Notes under the pieces: model-generated
What the model was told of the DNA's origin: nothing
Databases searched by the model: none
What the model saw: only the letters and a program-made list of their open reading frames with translations
Origin: Deltaproteobacteria bacterium
GTDB taxonomy: Bacteria; Desulfobacterota; SM23-61
Length of the DNA stretch: 55,173 bases
Direction: 5' to 3'
NCBI GenBank assembly: GCA_016875165.1
Contig: VGSF01000022.1
Span: 1-55,173, forward strand
Program-made: the position numbers and the translations under genes
Shown here: positions 42,189-51,206 of the stretch, in pieces
Layout of the letters: every line of letters begins with the position of its first letter
Numbering within the stretch: the stretch's first letter is position 1

Positions 42189-43553
42189 ATGATTCAACAG
42201 GGCATTTTAGAATTGATAAGAAAAGGTGAATCTGAGAATATCGAGTTTAAAGAAAATTTCGACAAAAAAACAATAGAGACTGCGGTAGCGTTTGCCAATA
42301 CAAAAGGCGGGATTGTTCTCATCGGTTTTGCTGATAAAGGCAAAATAAAAGGTATTCAAATTGGAAAAGAAACAATGAATGATTGGACAAACCAGATATC
42401 TCAGAGCACAGAGCCTCGAATCATTCCTGAAATTGAACATAGTGAAATAGAAGGTAAGAGTGTTGTTATTATTCGGATTAAAGAATTCCCCATTAAACCT
42501 GTTTCTATAAGAGGCCGGTGTTTCAGGCGGGTTGGAAGTAGTAATCGCATAATGACACCGCAGGAAATAGCCGAGCAGCACATTCACTCTATTGGAACAA
42601 GCTGGGATTCGTTTACTGCGGAAGATAGGACCCTTGATGACATTGATTTAAAAAAGGTTGAGAAATGAATAAAAGAAGCAAACTCTGCTGGAAGGAGAAA
42701 GATAAAAGATGGTCCTGCAGAGGTTCTTAAAAAACTGGAGTTTGTTAAGGATGGAAAAGCTACATGGGCTGCGATTCTGACATTCGGTAAAGAACCCCAG
42801 AGACCATTGATGCAATCTGCAGCGCATTGCGGAAGATTCAGGAGGGATAAAATCCAGATAATAGACGACCTGATGATAGAGACTGATTTGATTAATCAGG
42901 TGGATGAGGTAATGAAGTTTGTCACGAGGCACATCAGTGTACAATATGAATTTGATGGGAAGCCCAGAAGAAAGGAAGTATGGGAATATCCCCTGGTAGC
43001 CATGAGAGAGGCAGTCATAAATGCAATAGTACATAGAGATTATACCGCTCCTTCAAATGTTCAGGTGGAAATTTACGACGACAGGATAGAGATATGGAAT
43101 CCAGGAAGGCTGCTACCGGGGATAACGATTGAGGATTTGTATAAGAAAGAGCACAGGTCAGTAATCAGGAATAAGCTGCTTGCTCAAATATTCTATGATA
43201 TCGGGTATATTGAAAAATATGGAAGCGGTACTATCAAAATAGTAGACCTCTGTAGGCGGCACGGACTTCCTTCGCCAGAATTTAAAGAGTTTTTTGGCGG
43301 GTTTTCGGTTATTTTCAGAAAAGACGTTTATACAGAAGAATATCTTCGCAATCTCGGTTTGAATGAACGGCAGATTAAGGCAGTAATGTATGTGAAGGAG
43401 AGAGGAAAGATAACGAATAAGGAGTATCGTGAAATAACTGGACTTTCAGATGAAGGGGCAAGGATAGACGTGAACGAATTAGTTAAAAAGGGAGTATTGT
43501 TATCAAAGGGTAAAGGAAGGAACGCCCATTATGTTCTGAAGCTTGGCGATTAG
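42189..43553 (+). pseudogene. AlbA_2/Schlafen-type ATP-binding regulator with in-frame TGA
   Basis: The front part has the AlbA_2 domain (GESENIEFKENFDKKTIETA, FANTKGGIVLIGFADKG, RCFRRVGSSNRIMTPQEIAE). After TGA 42666-42668 the same frame continues as IKEANSAGRRKIKDGPAEVL through the HATPase-like block (AMREAVINAIVHRDYT, YGSGTIKIVDLCRRHGLPSP) to a C-terminal winged helix. A single nonsense change has split a 454-codon gene. The second part could restart at ATG 42807 or 42810, lacking the link region. Confidence 0.8.
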
Positions 43554-43599
43554 TTGGCATTTACTTGGCGATTCTGGCGATTATCTGGTAGTGTGACTG

Positions 43600-44294
43600 A
43601 AATGGCTGTTCGTCAAAAGGTTAAGAGACTGTTATTTTTCAGTACCATTGCGGTTTATGGAAATTCTGGTGGTCAAGTTTTGAAAGAGGGTGCGCCAACC
43701 AAACCGATAACGTTCAATGAAAAAACCAAGCTGGAGGCAGAGCAAATTGTTCTTAATGCAAAGGATTCTCTGGGGCAGCCTATCGGTACTGTTTTGCGTT
43801 TTGCATCTGTTTATGGGTCAAGAATCAAGGGGAACTATCGGCAGCTATTAGAGTCATTAGCTAAAGGTCGGTTCATTCCGATAGGCCATGGGCAGAATCG
43901 CCGCGCACTGGTCTATGACAAGGATGTAGCCCGTGCAGCAGTTTTAGCCTTGGAGCATCCAAACGCTGGCGGAAAAATCTTCAATGTTTCAGATGGTGGA
44001 TTTCATACACTGAACGATATTATAAGGGCAATGTGTGAAGCACTTGGACGCCCCCTACCTCGCATTTCATTACCTGTTGCCCCGGTTCGTTATCTGGCAA
44101 GTGCCTTGGAAATAGCAGCGAAATTAATGGGACGACAACCTCCTATTGGACGGGCTATTATAGAAAAATATATCGAAGATATCGCGGTTGACAGCCAACT
44201 TGTCCAAAGGGGATTAGGATTTCAGCCCCACTTTGATCTGAGGTCTGGGTGGCGAGAAACGGTCCAAGAAATGCGAGAAACGGGTGAGTTGTAA
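43600..44294 (+). pseudogene. NAD-dependent epimerase lacking the cofactor-binding end
   Basis: From VKRLLFFSTIAVYGNSGGQV to the natural stop, keeping the YxxxK-equivalent FNEKTKLEAEQ, in which the catalytic Tyr is replaced by Asn. The first 100 residues are missing; the frame is preceded by TTGGCGATTCTGGCGATTAT word repeats. It is probably inactive. Confidence 0.82.
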
Positions 44295-44344
44295 AGATTG
44301 AAGGAATTAATTGATGAAATAGACGAGATTACAACTGAGTTGGA

Positions 44345-44698
44345 ATGAATTTGACTTTCGCTCTTCAGATATTAGGGGTCGGCTTCTTAGCGTTAGTACT
44401 TTCCTTCTTAGGCGTTGCTGCTTTACGCCGCTGGGCAGAGCGACGTCGAATATTAGACATCCCTAATGAACGAAGCTCGCACACTCTTCCCATCCCTCGG
44501 GGCGGTGGTATCGCCATCGTTTCGTGACATTGCTCTACATTGGACTATCTGGGATTGGGGCGATCCTGGCTCTCATCTGGACTTTGAATCTTTCCGGGGC
44601 TGCAATCATTGTTACGCTCAGCCTGCCGCTGCTCTGCTTGGTGCTTTGGGCCTTTGTCGTCTTCCAGGAGCGCATTTGTCCCACCCCATTAAATTCAT
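44345..44698 (+). pseudogene. WbpL-type glycosyltransferase with internal deletion
   Basis: The first 58 residues (TFALQILGVGFLALVLSFLG, RRILDIPNERSSHTLPIPRG) are joined at about 44519 to the last 60 or so residues in another frame (FVTLLYIGLSGIGAILALIW). About 220 residues, including all catalytic motifs, are gone. The join carries CATCGTTTCGT, similar in both flanks of the relative at 14855. Confidence 0.8.
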
Positions 44699-44743
44699 GA
44701 TTACCTTTTTCAATCAGATCGTAGAAATTTTAAACAGGGATGA

Positions 44744-44854
44744 TGCCTTCCCTAAGGAACCCAAATGACCGACGAAGATCTCGAGCGGGTTATCCCGGAT
44801 AATAAGGATAGTGGGGGGAAAACAGTAAAGGCGGCCCACTCAGAAAGAGATTGA
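44744..44854 (+). pseudogene. PglE-like aminotransferase, extreme C-terminal shard
   Basis: CLP, a stop in place of Ser, then GTQMTDEDLERVI. Only about 15 residues of true homology. Confidence 0.65.
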
Positions 44855-44894
44855 CATTAATGTTATTATCGTGTTACATGTTACAATGTAGCAC
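44851..44894 (+). promoter_or_regulatory. Promoter and operator of the RHH-PIN pair
   Basis: TTGACA at 44851, 17-base spacer, TTACAT at 44874. The -10 lies inside the inverted repeat GTGTTACAT-N6-ATGTAGCAC (44871-44894), which suits autorepression by the RHH antitoxin that starts at 44910. Confidence 0.72.
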
Positions 44895-44909
44895 GCATGG
44901 AGGTGATTT

Positions 44910-45128
44910 ATGAATCAAACTCTCACCATACGAATACCGGATGATCTTAGAGAAGGGTTGCAAGAGTTGAGCAGAAACGAGAACAAACCTGTTAGCGATA
45001 TCGTGCGCGAATCCTTAAAAAGGTATTTAGCTATTTACCGGTTTCGGCGGTTAAGAAACATGGTGCTCCCATTTGCAGAAGCGCAGGGCATATTGTCCGA
45101 TGAAGATATTTTTAGCATGATTTCATGA
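44910..45128 (+). CDS. Ribbon-helix-helix antitoxin
   Basis: A 72-residue RHH protein: LTIRIPDDLREGLQELSRNE and VSDIVRESLKRYLAIY. GGAGGTG lies six bases before the ATG. It overlaps the toxin by four bases. Confidence 0.88.
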   Translation: MNQTLTIRIPDDLREGLQELSRNENKPVSDIVRESLKRYLAIYRFRRLRNMVLPFAEAQGILSDEDIFSMIS

Positions 45129-45541
45129 AGATCATTCTTGATACAAACGTGATCATTGCTGCATTCGCCAGTCGTGGACTTTGTAGTGCAGTTTTTGAGT
45201 TATGCCTTGATCGCTTTGAAGTTGTACTGAGTGAAGAAATCTTAAAAGAAGCATTGACAAGTTTAAATAGTAAAATCAAACTTCCACTGCCTCAATGCGA
45301 TTTAATTGTGTCGTACTTGAGAAATAATTGTTTCCTTTCAGAGATTGATGATTTAAATGGATCACTATGCAGAGATAAAAATGATATTCATGTATTGGGG
45401 CTGGCGCAACGTTCGGGGGCGGAATACATCATAACAGGAGACAAAGATTTATTAGATTTAGTCCAGCAGAAGAATACTAAAATTGTAACCCCAAGAGAAT
45501 TTTGGACTATATTGAAGGAAAGTCTGCCCAATGGCAGATAA
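45125..45541 (+). CDS. PIN-family toxin (COG1569 type)
   Basis: A 138-residue PIN RNase. MKIILDTNVIIAAFASRG starts it, LSEEILKEALTSL holds the middle acid, and CRDKNDIHVLGLAQRSGAEY with ITGDKDLLDL holds the C-terminal Asp residues. Complete. Downstream, AATTGGGGACAGAGTAATTG is a RAYT-type word repeat. Confidence 0.9.
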   Translation: MKIILDTNVIIAAFASRGLCSAVFELCLDRFEVVLSEEILKEALTSLNSKIKLPLPQCDLIVSYLRNNCFLSEIDDLNGSLCRDKNDIHVLGLAQRSGAEYIITGDKDLLDLVQQKNTKIVTPREFWTILKESLPNGR

Positions 45542-45593
45542 TTGGGGACAGAGTAATTGGGGTCTACACCTTGACAATATGATCTGAGGGTGT

Positions 45594-45851
45594 ATGGGTA
45601 CAATACGTATAGAATATCCTGAGGACATCCCTGCTGTTTTAAACCTCAGCCCGGAAAAATTCGAGCAGGAGGCTAAGCTTAGCTTGGCTGTGAAACTTTA
45701 CGAAATGGGGCGACTGAGTTCGGGACAGGCTGCGAGGCTGGCTGGAGTCTCGCGTGCATTTTTCCTATTGGAATGCCGGCGATATGGGGCGGCAACTGTA
45801 GATTGGGATCAAACAGAGATCGCTGCTGAATTCTCGGGTATGGGTTTATGA
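45594..45851 (+). CDS. UPF0175-family antitoxin
   Basis: An 85-residue protein with the UPF0175 signature EQEAKLSLAVKLYEMGRLSS and GQAARLAGVSRAFFLLECRR. It overlaps the DUF3368 gene by four bases. Confidence 0.88.
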   Translation: MGTIRIEYPEDIPAVLNLSPEKFEQEAKLSLAVKLYEMGRLSSGQAARLAGVSRAFFLLECRRYGAATVDWDQTEIAAEFSGMGL

Positions 45852-46354
45852 AAGGCCGCGTCATCTGTAACGCCGGCCCGATTATCGCGCTTTGCGTCAT
45901 TGGGCGCATTGATCTGTTGGACCGTCTCTTTGAAGCTGTTTTTGTTCCGGAAGAAGTTCATAGGGAGATTTTGGAAGGAGGCCGCGAGTTTGCAGGATTG
46001 AGGGTTTATGAAAAATCTCACTGGGTAAAAGTAATGCGAACCTCAAAGGCGGTAGATCCTCTGCTTGCGACGCTTCTTGACCAGGGAAAAGGTGCTGTCA
46101 TCGAACTTGCACGAGAGTTGAATCCACAGTTTGTCCTGATAGATGAACTTAAAGCGAGGAAAATCGCACGCAAGATATACGGGCTGGAGGTTATTGGCTC
46201 AGCCAGGATTCTGGTTGAAGCTAAAAGAGAGGGGCTTATAAATAACGTTAGCAAAGAATTGAAAGCGATGCGCGAGGCTGGCTATAGGCTCAGCGATGCG
46301 ATCGTTGAGGCCGCCTTAAGGCAAGCGGGGGAGAGTTGGCGCCCTGAAAAATAA
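45848..46354 (+). CDS. DUF3368 (PIN-like) toxin
   Basis: A 168-residue PIN-like protein: CNAGPIIALCVIGRIDLLDR, a middle VPEEVHREIL, then LLDQGKGAVIELA and LIDELKARKIARKIYG, and the DUF3368 end GYRLSDAIVEAALRQAGE. It is the standard partner of UPF0175. A second pair lies at 50943/51203. Confidence 0.88.
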   Translation: MKGRVICNAGPIIALCVIGRIDLLDRLFEAVFVPEEVHREILEGGREFAGLRVYEKSHWVKVMRTSKAVDPLLATLLDQGKGAVIELARELNPQFVLIDELKARKIARKIYGLEVIGSARILVEAKREGLINNVSKELKAMREAGYRLSDAIVEAALRQAGESWRPEK

Positions 46355-46489
46355 TCGGCCAAGAGAATCCTTCCCATAAAGAATTTAGTCCAACGCGTGC
46401 GGTCCAGGCCTTGAAATGTTTCATTTTCCCCGGGGAGCGGATAATTGGCTTGCGGGGCCGGCCCGAATGCCTCGCGGGAGAAGGGGAGA

Positions 46490-46564
46490 GGAACGTAGAT
46501 GACCGAAGAAGACCTCCGTCGAATTGTTACCATCATGAAAAACTGCTGCAAACCGCCAAAATAA
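46490..46564 (+). pseudogene. PglE-like aminotransferase, extreme C-terminal shard
   Basis: MTEEDLRRIVTIMKNCCK before the natural stop position. It is followed 18 bases later by palindrome P15. Confidence 0.65.
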
Positions 46565-46581
46565 GCTTAGGTTAATCCTCC

Positions 46582-46600
46582 CGACTGAATTTTTCAGTCA
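46582..46600. repeat. TGACTNA palindrome P15 (G:C pair)
   Basis: CGACTGAATTTTTCAGTCA. Confidence 0.8.
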
Positions 46601-46695
46601 CTTCATATCTCCTCCTCCAACCTCTATCTACCCCCATCCAAAATTCTTGACTATATTATATTATTGTCGTAAAATGTGTCCTTAGAAGAAACATT

Positions 46696-47532
46696 ATGCG
46701 TCGACAATATAATAAGACAACGAAGACCTTGGGACCCCAGGCAGCCCATCTGGTCACGACGCTCTATGACAAGAACAGAGTGATCTTTCGTCTGAAAGAC
46801 ATTCAGAAGATTCTCGCGCTAAACAATGCAAACGCCAGAAACTTCATCAGGAAGCTTGTCGGTAGAGGTGTTGTGACCAGGCTCAAACCCGGGCTGTTTA
46901 TTCTGGTGCCTTTTGAGCTGGGCAAAGAAAGGGAGTATGCGGGGAATCCCCTCGTCTTGGCCCGTGAACTGTTTAACGGCAAAAATTACTACTTGTCCCA
47001 CGGTACCGCGATGGAAATCCACGGGATGGTCACCCAGCCTCAATTCGTGATACACGTGGCGACCCCGAAGAAGATTCGCTCCATCCATATCATGGGCACG
47101 GAATTCCGATTTATTCCCTGTAAAAGCGAGTGGTTCTTTGGTCTGATCCACCATTGGGTCACCAAGCAGGAAAAGGTTACGGTGAGCGACCTCGAACGGA
47201 CCGTTATCGACGGCCTCAGGCAGCCGGAGCATTGTGGAGGTGTCAGCCAAGTGGCCAAGGGCATTTGGATGCGCCATGAGGCAATTCATGTCGGTAGACT
47301 GATTGAATATGCGCTAAAGATTGATGTGGGCGCCGTCATCCGACGATTGGGGTATATCATGGAACTCTATGAAATCGGATCGCAGACGGATAGAAAGATC
47401 CTTTTGGATCACCTTACCGATACATATGTGAAACTGGATCCGGTACTGCCGGCGGAGGGGAAATTTTTTAGGAGGTGGAGACTGCAGTTGAATGTATCCC
47501 CCGATGAGCTCATGTCTGTCGGGAGGACCTGA
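46696..47532 (+). CDS. abiEi: AbiEi-type antitoxin/regulator
   Basis: A 278-residue protein with an N-terminal winged helix (FRLKDIQKILALNNANARNF, GVVTRLKPGLFIL) and the AbiEi core (YYLSHGTAMEIHGM, EKVTVSDLERTVIDGLRQPE). It is the antitoxin of type IV AbiE systems and represses its own operon. Its one-base overlap with the AbiEii gene indicates coupling. Confidence 0.87.
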   Translation: MRRQYNKTTKTLGPQAAHLVTTLYDKNRVIFRLKDIQKILALNNANARNFIRKLVGRGVVTRLKPGLFILVPFELGKEREYAGNPLVLARELFNGKNYYLSHGTAMEIHGMVTQPQFVIHVATPKKIRSIHIMGTEFRFIPCKSEWFFGLIHHWVTKQEKVTVSDLERTVIDGLRQPEHCGGVSQVAKGIWMRHEAIHVGRLIEYALKIDVGAVIRRLGYIMELYEIGSQTDRKILLDHLTDTYVKLDPVLPAEGKFFRRWRLQLNVSPDELMSVGRT

Positions 47533-48383
47533 TGATCGCCCAGCGGAACCTGTCCCTGTTGTCGAACCGTCTTGCCCGAAAGGGCGGTCGGCGAATTCCG
47601 GAAGCGGTCCTTGAACGGGACTACTGCCTGTCCTGGTTTCTGGTGGGCTTATCTGGAACGATCCTTCGAGACATCCTGGCTTTCAAGGGGGGAACGGCCA
47701 TCAAGAAATGCTACATCCCCGACTATCGTTTCTCGGAAGACCTCGATTTCACCCTTCGCAATGATGTTTCGTTTGAGCATATCCAGGAGCAATTTGACCA
47801 GGCTTTTGAATATGCGCAGCAATCCTCGGGGATCAGACTCAACATCAGCCGCTTTGACCGGCACCCACACGAAAATAGCCATTCTTTTTTCATAGGATAC
47901 GAAGGTCCCCTGCCTGGCGGCACGGGCAAGGAGGTCAAGGTGGACATCACGATTCGGTAGCGACTTGTCTTCCCAATTGAAGGGAGACCGATCCTGAAAA
48001 CTTACGCAGAATATGCGGATTTGCCGGCTGAGGCTATCATTGGTGTTTACACTCTCCATGAGATCGCTGCGGAAAAGATTATCGCCATTTTTGACCCTGC
48101 CCGAAATGAACCCCGCGACCTTTATGACCTCTGGTTCCTTGTATCCCATGATTTCTTAAAACTGGGAGAAATAAAAGACGCGGTCGGGCAGAAGATGCTC
48201 TGGCGCGGAAAGGATTTGGCGAACACTCGCGAAATCCTCATCAGGAAAGAAGCCCGTTTAAAAAAGCTCTGGGAATCGCGGCTTTCTTTCCAAATGGCGG
48301 AACTTCCCGAATTTGACCAGGTAACCCGCCGCGTGGTGCGGGAGTTGCGACAGGCTGGATTTCTGGGCGATATCCACAAGTGA
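47532..48383 (+). pseudogene. abiEii: AbiEii-type nucleotidyltransferase toxin with in-frame amber codon
   Basis: Front part: LERDYCLSWFLVGLSGTIL, FKGGTAIKKCYIPDYRFSED and LDFTL, the GG/S and DxD-type motif of the DNA polymerase-beta-like fold. TAG at 47958-47960 follows VDITIR, and the same frame continues RLVFPIEGRPILKTYAEYAD, ARNEPRDLYDLWFL to 48383. One GAG-to-TAG change would restore a 283-residue toxin. Confidence 0.83.
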
Positions 48384-48586
48384 TCACTTGCATGTCCTTC
48401 AAACTTAATATGAAAGGAATCTTGATGAATTCGTAAAAAGTCGTCTCTCCCGCGGAAGCGGGAGTCCAGAAGAGATATAACTGCTTGAAAATACTGGATT
48501 CCCGTTTTCACGGGAATGACCAAGAAGAGCATTTTCAGACTTTTTACGAGATCATCAATCTTTCTCATTGTTAAAAAAGCCTAACT
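48384..48586. other. Spacer holding a MITE
   Basis: Mostly the inverted-repeat element at 48424-48556. Confidence 0.6.
48424..48556. mobile_element. MITE-like element with GATGAATTCGTAAAAAGTC ends
   Basis: The right end is GACTTTTTACGAGATCATC, complementary to the left except for a few bases. Inside are the hairpin CTCCCGC-GGAA-GCGGGAG (48447-48464) and the related words GATTCCCGTTTTCACGGGAAT. No ORF. Confidence 0.7.
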
Positions 48587-49747
48587 GTGACGTCCCATTA
48601 TCTCGCCGTGAGAAACGCCTTTTTTTCTCCTCCCCATCTTGAGGGGCGGGAACGTGAACTGTTGATCCAGGCTTATGAGTCCAATTGGATTATAACACCT
48701 GGTCCGCAGGTCGATGCCTTTGAGCAGGAAATTTGCCGGAAGGTTGGGGTGGGACACGCTGCGGCTCTGGCCAGCGGGACAGCGGCCCTTCATTTGGCCT
48801 TTGTCATGCTGGGAATTAAGAATGGCGATGAAGTCATTTGCTCTGATCTGACTTTTGCCGCCACCGCCACCGCCATCGTCTATTGCGGGGCAACGCCGGT
48901 CTTTATCGACAGTAACCCCGAAACCTGGAACATGGACCCGGGCCTTCTTGCCGAGGAGCTGGATTCTTGTGCGAAAAAGGGGAAATTACCCAAGGCGGTC
49001 TTCGCAGTGGATTTATATGGTCAATGTGCAGATTATGATCGCATACTCGAAACATGTAAAAGGCACGAAGTCCCGCTAATCGAGGATACTGCTGAGGCTC
49101 TGGGGGCGACCTATAATGGGACATTCGCCGGGAAGTTTGGGGCGATGGGGGTTTTTTCATTCAATGGGAATAAAATCATTACCACTTCCGGCGGAGGGAT
49201 GCTGGCATGCGATAATGAAGATTACGTCAAGCGGGCCAGGTTCCTCTCGACCCAAGCCCGAGATGCTGCCCCCCATTATCAGCATTCTCAAATCGGCTAT
49301 AACTATCGCTTAAGCAACCTCCTGGCGGCCCTGGGGCGAGGGCAGCTGGAACGTCTTGATGAGAAGATAGCCCGGAGAAGGGCCATCAATGAATTTTATC
49401 GTAACGCTTTAAAGGAGTTTCCTGGCGTCGAATTCATGCCTGAAGCCTCTTATGGACGCATGAACTGTTGGCTCACCGTTATTCTGATCACTCCCGAGAA
49501 GTTCGGTGCAGATCGGGAAGCAGTGCGGCTGGCGCTTGAGAAAGAAAACATTGAATCTCGCCCCATCTGGAAACCGATGCATATGCAACCCGTTTTCAAA
49601 GACTGTCGCGTGCGCGGGGGAGAGGTGAGCGAAGATCTTTTTGAACGGGGATTATGCCTTCCCTCCGGCTCACGGATGATCGAGGAAGAATTTGACCGGG
49701 TAACAAGGGCAATAAGTTGTTCCCAAGGATCCCAGAGGAATTTCTAA
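48587..49747 (+). CDS. DegT/DnrJ aminotransferase, PglE-like (copy C, mosaic)
   Basis: A 386-residue copy with a complete PLP site (FSFNGNKIITTSGGGM). The N-terminus is unusual: the first 12 residues (TSHYLAVRNAFF) replace MKRIYL, so the original start is lost and GTG 48587 is the likely one. Bases 48626-48936 match copy A, 49343-49495 match copy B with one difference, and the segment between is distinct. The gene has no other sugar gene directly beside it. Palindrome P16 begins five bases after the stop. Confidence 0.85.
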   Translation: MTSHYLAVRNAFFSPPHLEGRERELLIQAYESNWIITPGPQVDAFEQEICRKVGVGHAAALASGTAALHLAFVMLGIKNGDEVICSDLTFAATATAIVYCGATPVFIDSNPETWNMDPGLLAEELDSCAKKGKLPKAVFAVDLYGQCADYDRILETCKRHEVPLIEDTAEALGATYNGTFAGKFGAMGVFSFNGNKIITTSGGGMLACDNEDYVKRARFLSTQARDAAPHYQHSQIGYNYRLSNLLAALGRGQLERLDEKIARRRAINEFYRNALKEFPGVEFMPEASYGRMNCWLTVILITPEKFGADREAVRLALEKENIESRPIWKPMHMQPVFKDCRVRGGEVSEDLFERGLCLPSGSRMIEEEFDRVTRAISCSQGSQRNF

Positions 49748-50060
49748 CTTGCTGACTTACTTTTTAAGTCACCCCTGGACTCCCCATCCTAGAGACTTAG
49801 ACTTGCTCGGGATTGCCCCTGAATAGAATCCGGCCTTAAATTGCAAGCGAGGCCCTACGCCGGGAAAGCCGGTTGAAGAACCGGGGTGGAAAGAGAATCC
49901 TCATCTTCCAGCAAAGCATTGCCATTTCCAATGGGCCCGATTTTTTGCTATACTGGGCGTGGGCGCGAAGATGATGTAAAAGAAACCGATAATCCTTTAG
50001 GGATGGGGTGTAAGAAAGTTATATCATGACTATAGCGAGTCAATATAGGGAGCCGAAATT
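49748..50060. other. Gene-free spacer
   Basis: Palindrome P16 at its start, a CCGG-rich patch (49858-49890), and otherwise nothing recognisable before the DUF4258 gene. Confidence 0.5.
49753..49771. repeat. TGACTNA palindrome P16 (T:A pair)
   Basis: TGACTTACTTTTTAAGTCA. Confidence 0.85.
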
Positions 50061-50387
50061 TTGGATATAGGAAGGATAAAAAGGCTTGTCATCGAGGGGA
50101 GGTATGGGTACTCAGGACACGCAGAGAGGGAACGGGAACTTGATATGATCCATACCTGGGAATTAGAGGATGCGCTAAGAAACGGTGAGGTTATCGAAAA
50201 TTATCCTGATGACCCCCGAGGTGCAAGCTTTTTGGTTTTGGGATTTTGTGGTCCAAAACCTATTCATGCCGTATGCACCATAAAAACAGAACCAGAAGAG
50301 TTGTTCCTTATCACTGTTTATGATCCATCTAAAAACCTGATAAGTGGACTGAAAATTACAGAAAAAGGAGGTAACCCAGATGTCTAG
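50061..50387 (+). CDS. DUF4258 toxin
   Basis: A 108-residue DUF4258 protein (RelE/BrnT-like fold): YGYSGHAERERELDMIHTWE, LEDALRNGEVIENYPDDP, FLVLGFCGPKPIHAVCTI, FLITVYDPS. Complete. It overlaps the YgiT-type antitoxin gene by eight bases. TTG start. Confidence 0.85.
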   Translation: MDIGRIKRLVIEGRYGYSGHAERERELDMIHTWELEDALRNGEVIENYPDDPRGASFLVLGFCGPKPIHAVCTIKTEPEELFLITVYDPSKNLISGLKITEKGGNPDV

Positions 50388-50628
50388 AATCTATCATAAA
50401 TGCCACTTTTGTGGAGGTGAGGTCTTAGAGAAGAGGATCACCGTGGACTACCGTTGGGGAGAAGATTTGATCGCCCTAATTGAGAATGTCCCGACTGGGG
50501 TCTGCCAAATTTGCGGAGAGCAATACCTTAAAGCAGAAATTGTAAAAGAGATGGAGAGGCTTGTACAATCGAGAGAAAAACCCAAGAAGATGATCGAGGT
50601 TCCATTAAGAGAGCTGGCAGTTGGTTGA
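50380..50628 (+). CDS. YgiT-type zinc-finger antitoxin
   Basis: Eighty-two residues with CHFCGGE and CQICGEQYL zinc ligands and the C-terminal PLRELAV tail. AAAGGAGG is placed seven bases before the ATG. Partner of the DUF4258 gene; compare the broken pair at 38962/39258. Confidence 0.88.
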   Translation: MSRIYHKCHFCGGEVLEKRITVDYRWGEDLIALIENVPTGVCQICGEQYLKAEIVKEMERLVQSREKPKKMIEVPLRELAVG

Positions 50629-50663
50629 AAAAGAGGACGGTTCCATTTTTGCTCCAGTGGCAT

Positions 50664-50770
50664 GACAAAGAGCTATTTGAACGGTGGTTAAGCCTTACCT
50701 CCGGAACATAGATGACCGATGGGGATTGGGAACGGGTAGTGGATGTCTTGAGGCGCTGTTATAAGTTGGT
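50664..50770 (+). pseudogene. PglE-like aminotransferase, C-terminal shard
   Basis: ELFERWLSLTSGT, a stop, then MTDGDWERVVDVLRRC. It ends where the PglC shard begins. Confidence 0.65.
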
Positions 50771-50880
50771 TAGATTTGAGGATCATTGTTCCAACGGCAT
50801 GGAATATTCTCAAGCGAGAGGGGATTAATCAACCGGGCAGGCAACTGCAGAAGAGTTTAAAGAAGGTTGTAAATCTAAGC
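50770..50880 (+). pseudogene. PglC-like transferase, C-terminal shard
   Basis: [22 protein letters not shown], then a frame change. The sequence from GTTCCAACGGCATGGAATAT onward is repeated at 52461. Confidence 0.7.
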
Positions 50881-50942
50881 TGTTGGGTGTATAAAACATA
50901 TCAGGATATAAATGAAATCATCCTTTGAGGAGATTGAAGGCC

Positions 50943-51206
50943 ATGGCTAAGACGGTTATCGAGATTTCGGATGAGAGGTTAGGAGATCTGGAGCCCTATA
51001 AGGACAAATTGGGGGAACTGCTCCTTTTAGGCTTGTCCCAGATCAAGATTCAGGAATCCCTCCTCCTCTATCAACGTGGGCTGGTTTCGTTCGGACGGGC
51101 GGCTGAGCTGGCCGGGTTGCCGGAACAAGAAATGATTCGCCAGGCACGGGCTTTTGGAGTATACCCCCGCTGGTCCGAGAAGATGGCAGAGGAAGAGGTG
51201 GCGTGA
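50943..51206 (+). CDS. UPF0175-family antitoxin
   Basis: An 87-residue protein from ATG 50943 (GAGGAG upstream): LGELLLLGLSQIKIQESLLL, GRAAELAGLPEQEMIRQARA. It overlaps the DUF3368 gene by four bases. Confidence 0.83.
   Translation: MAKTVIEISDERLGDLEPYKDKLGELLLLGLSQIKIQESLLLYQRGLVSFGRAAELAGLPEQEMIRQARAFGVYPRWSEKMAEEEVA

Noticed and set aside
42666..42668. Selenocysteine TGA in the AlbA_2 regulator
   Set aside because: The family has no known selenoproteins, no downstream SECIS-like hairpin was evident, and other genes here carry TAA and TAG in the same way.
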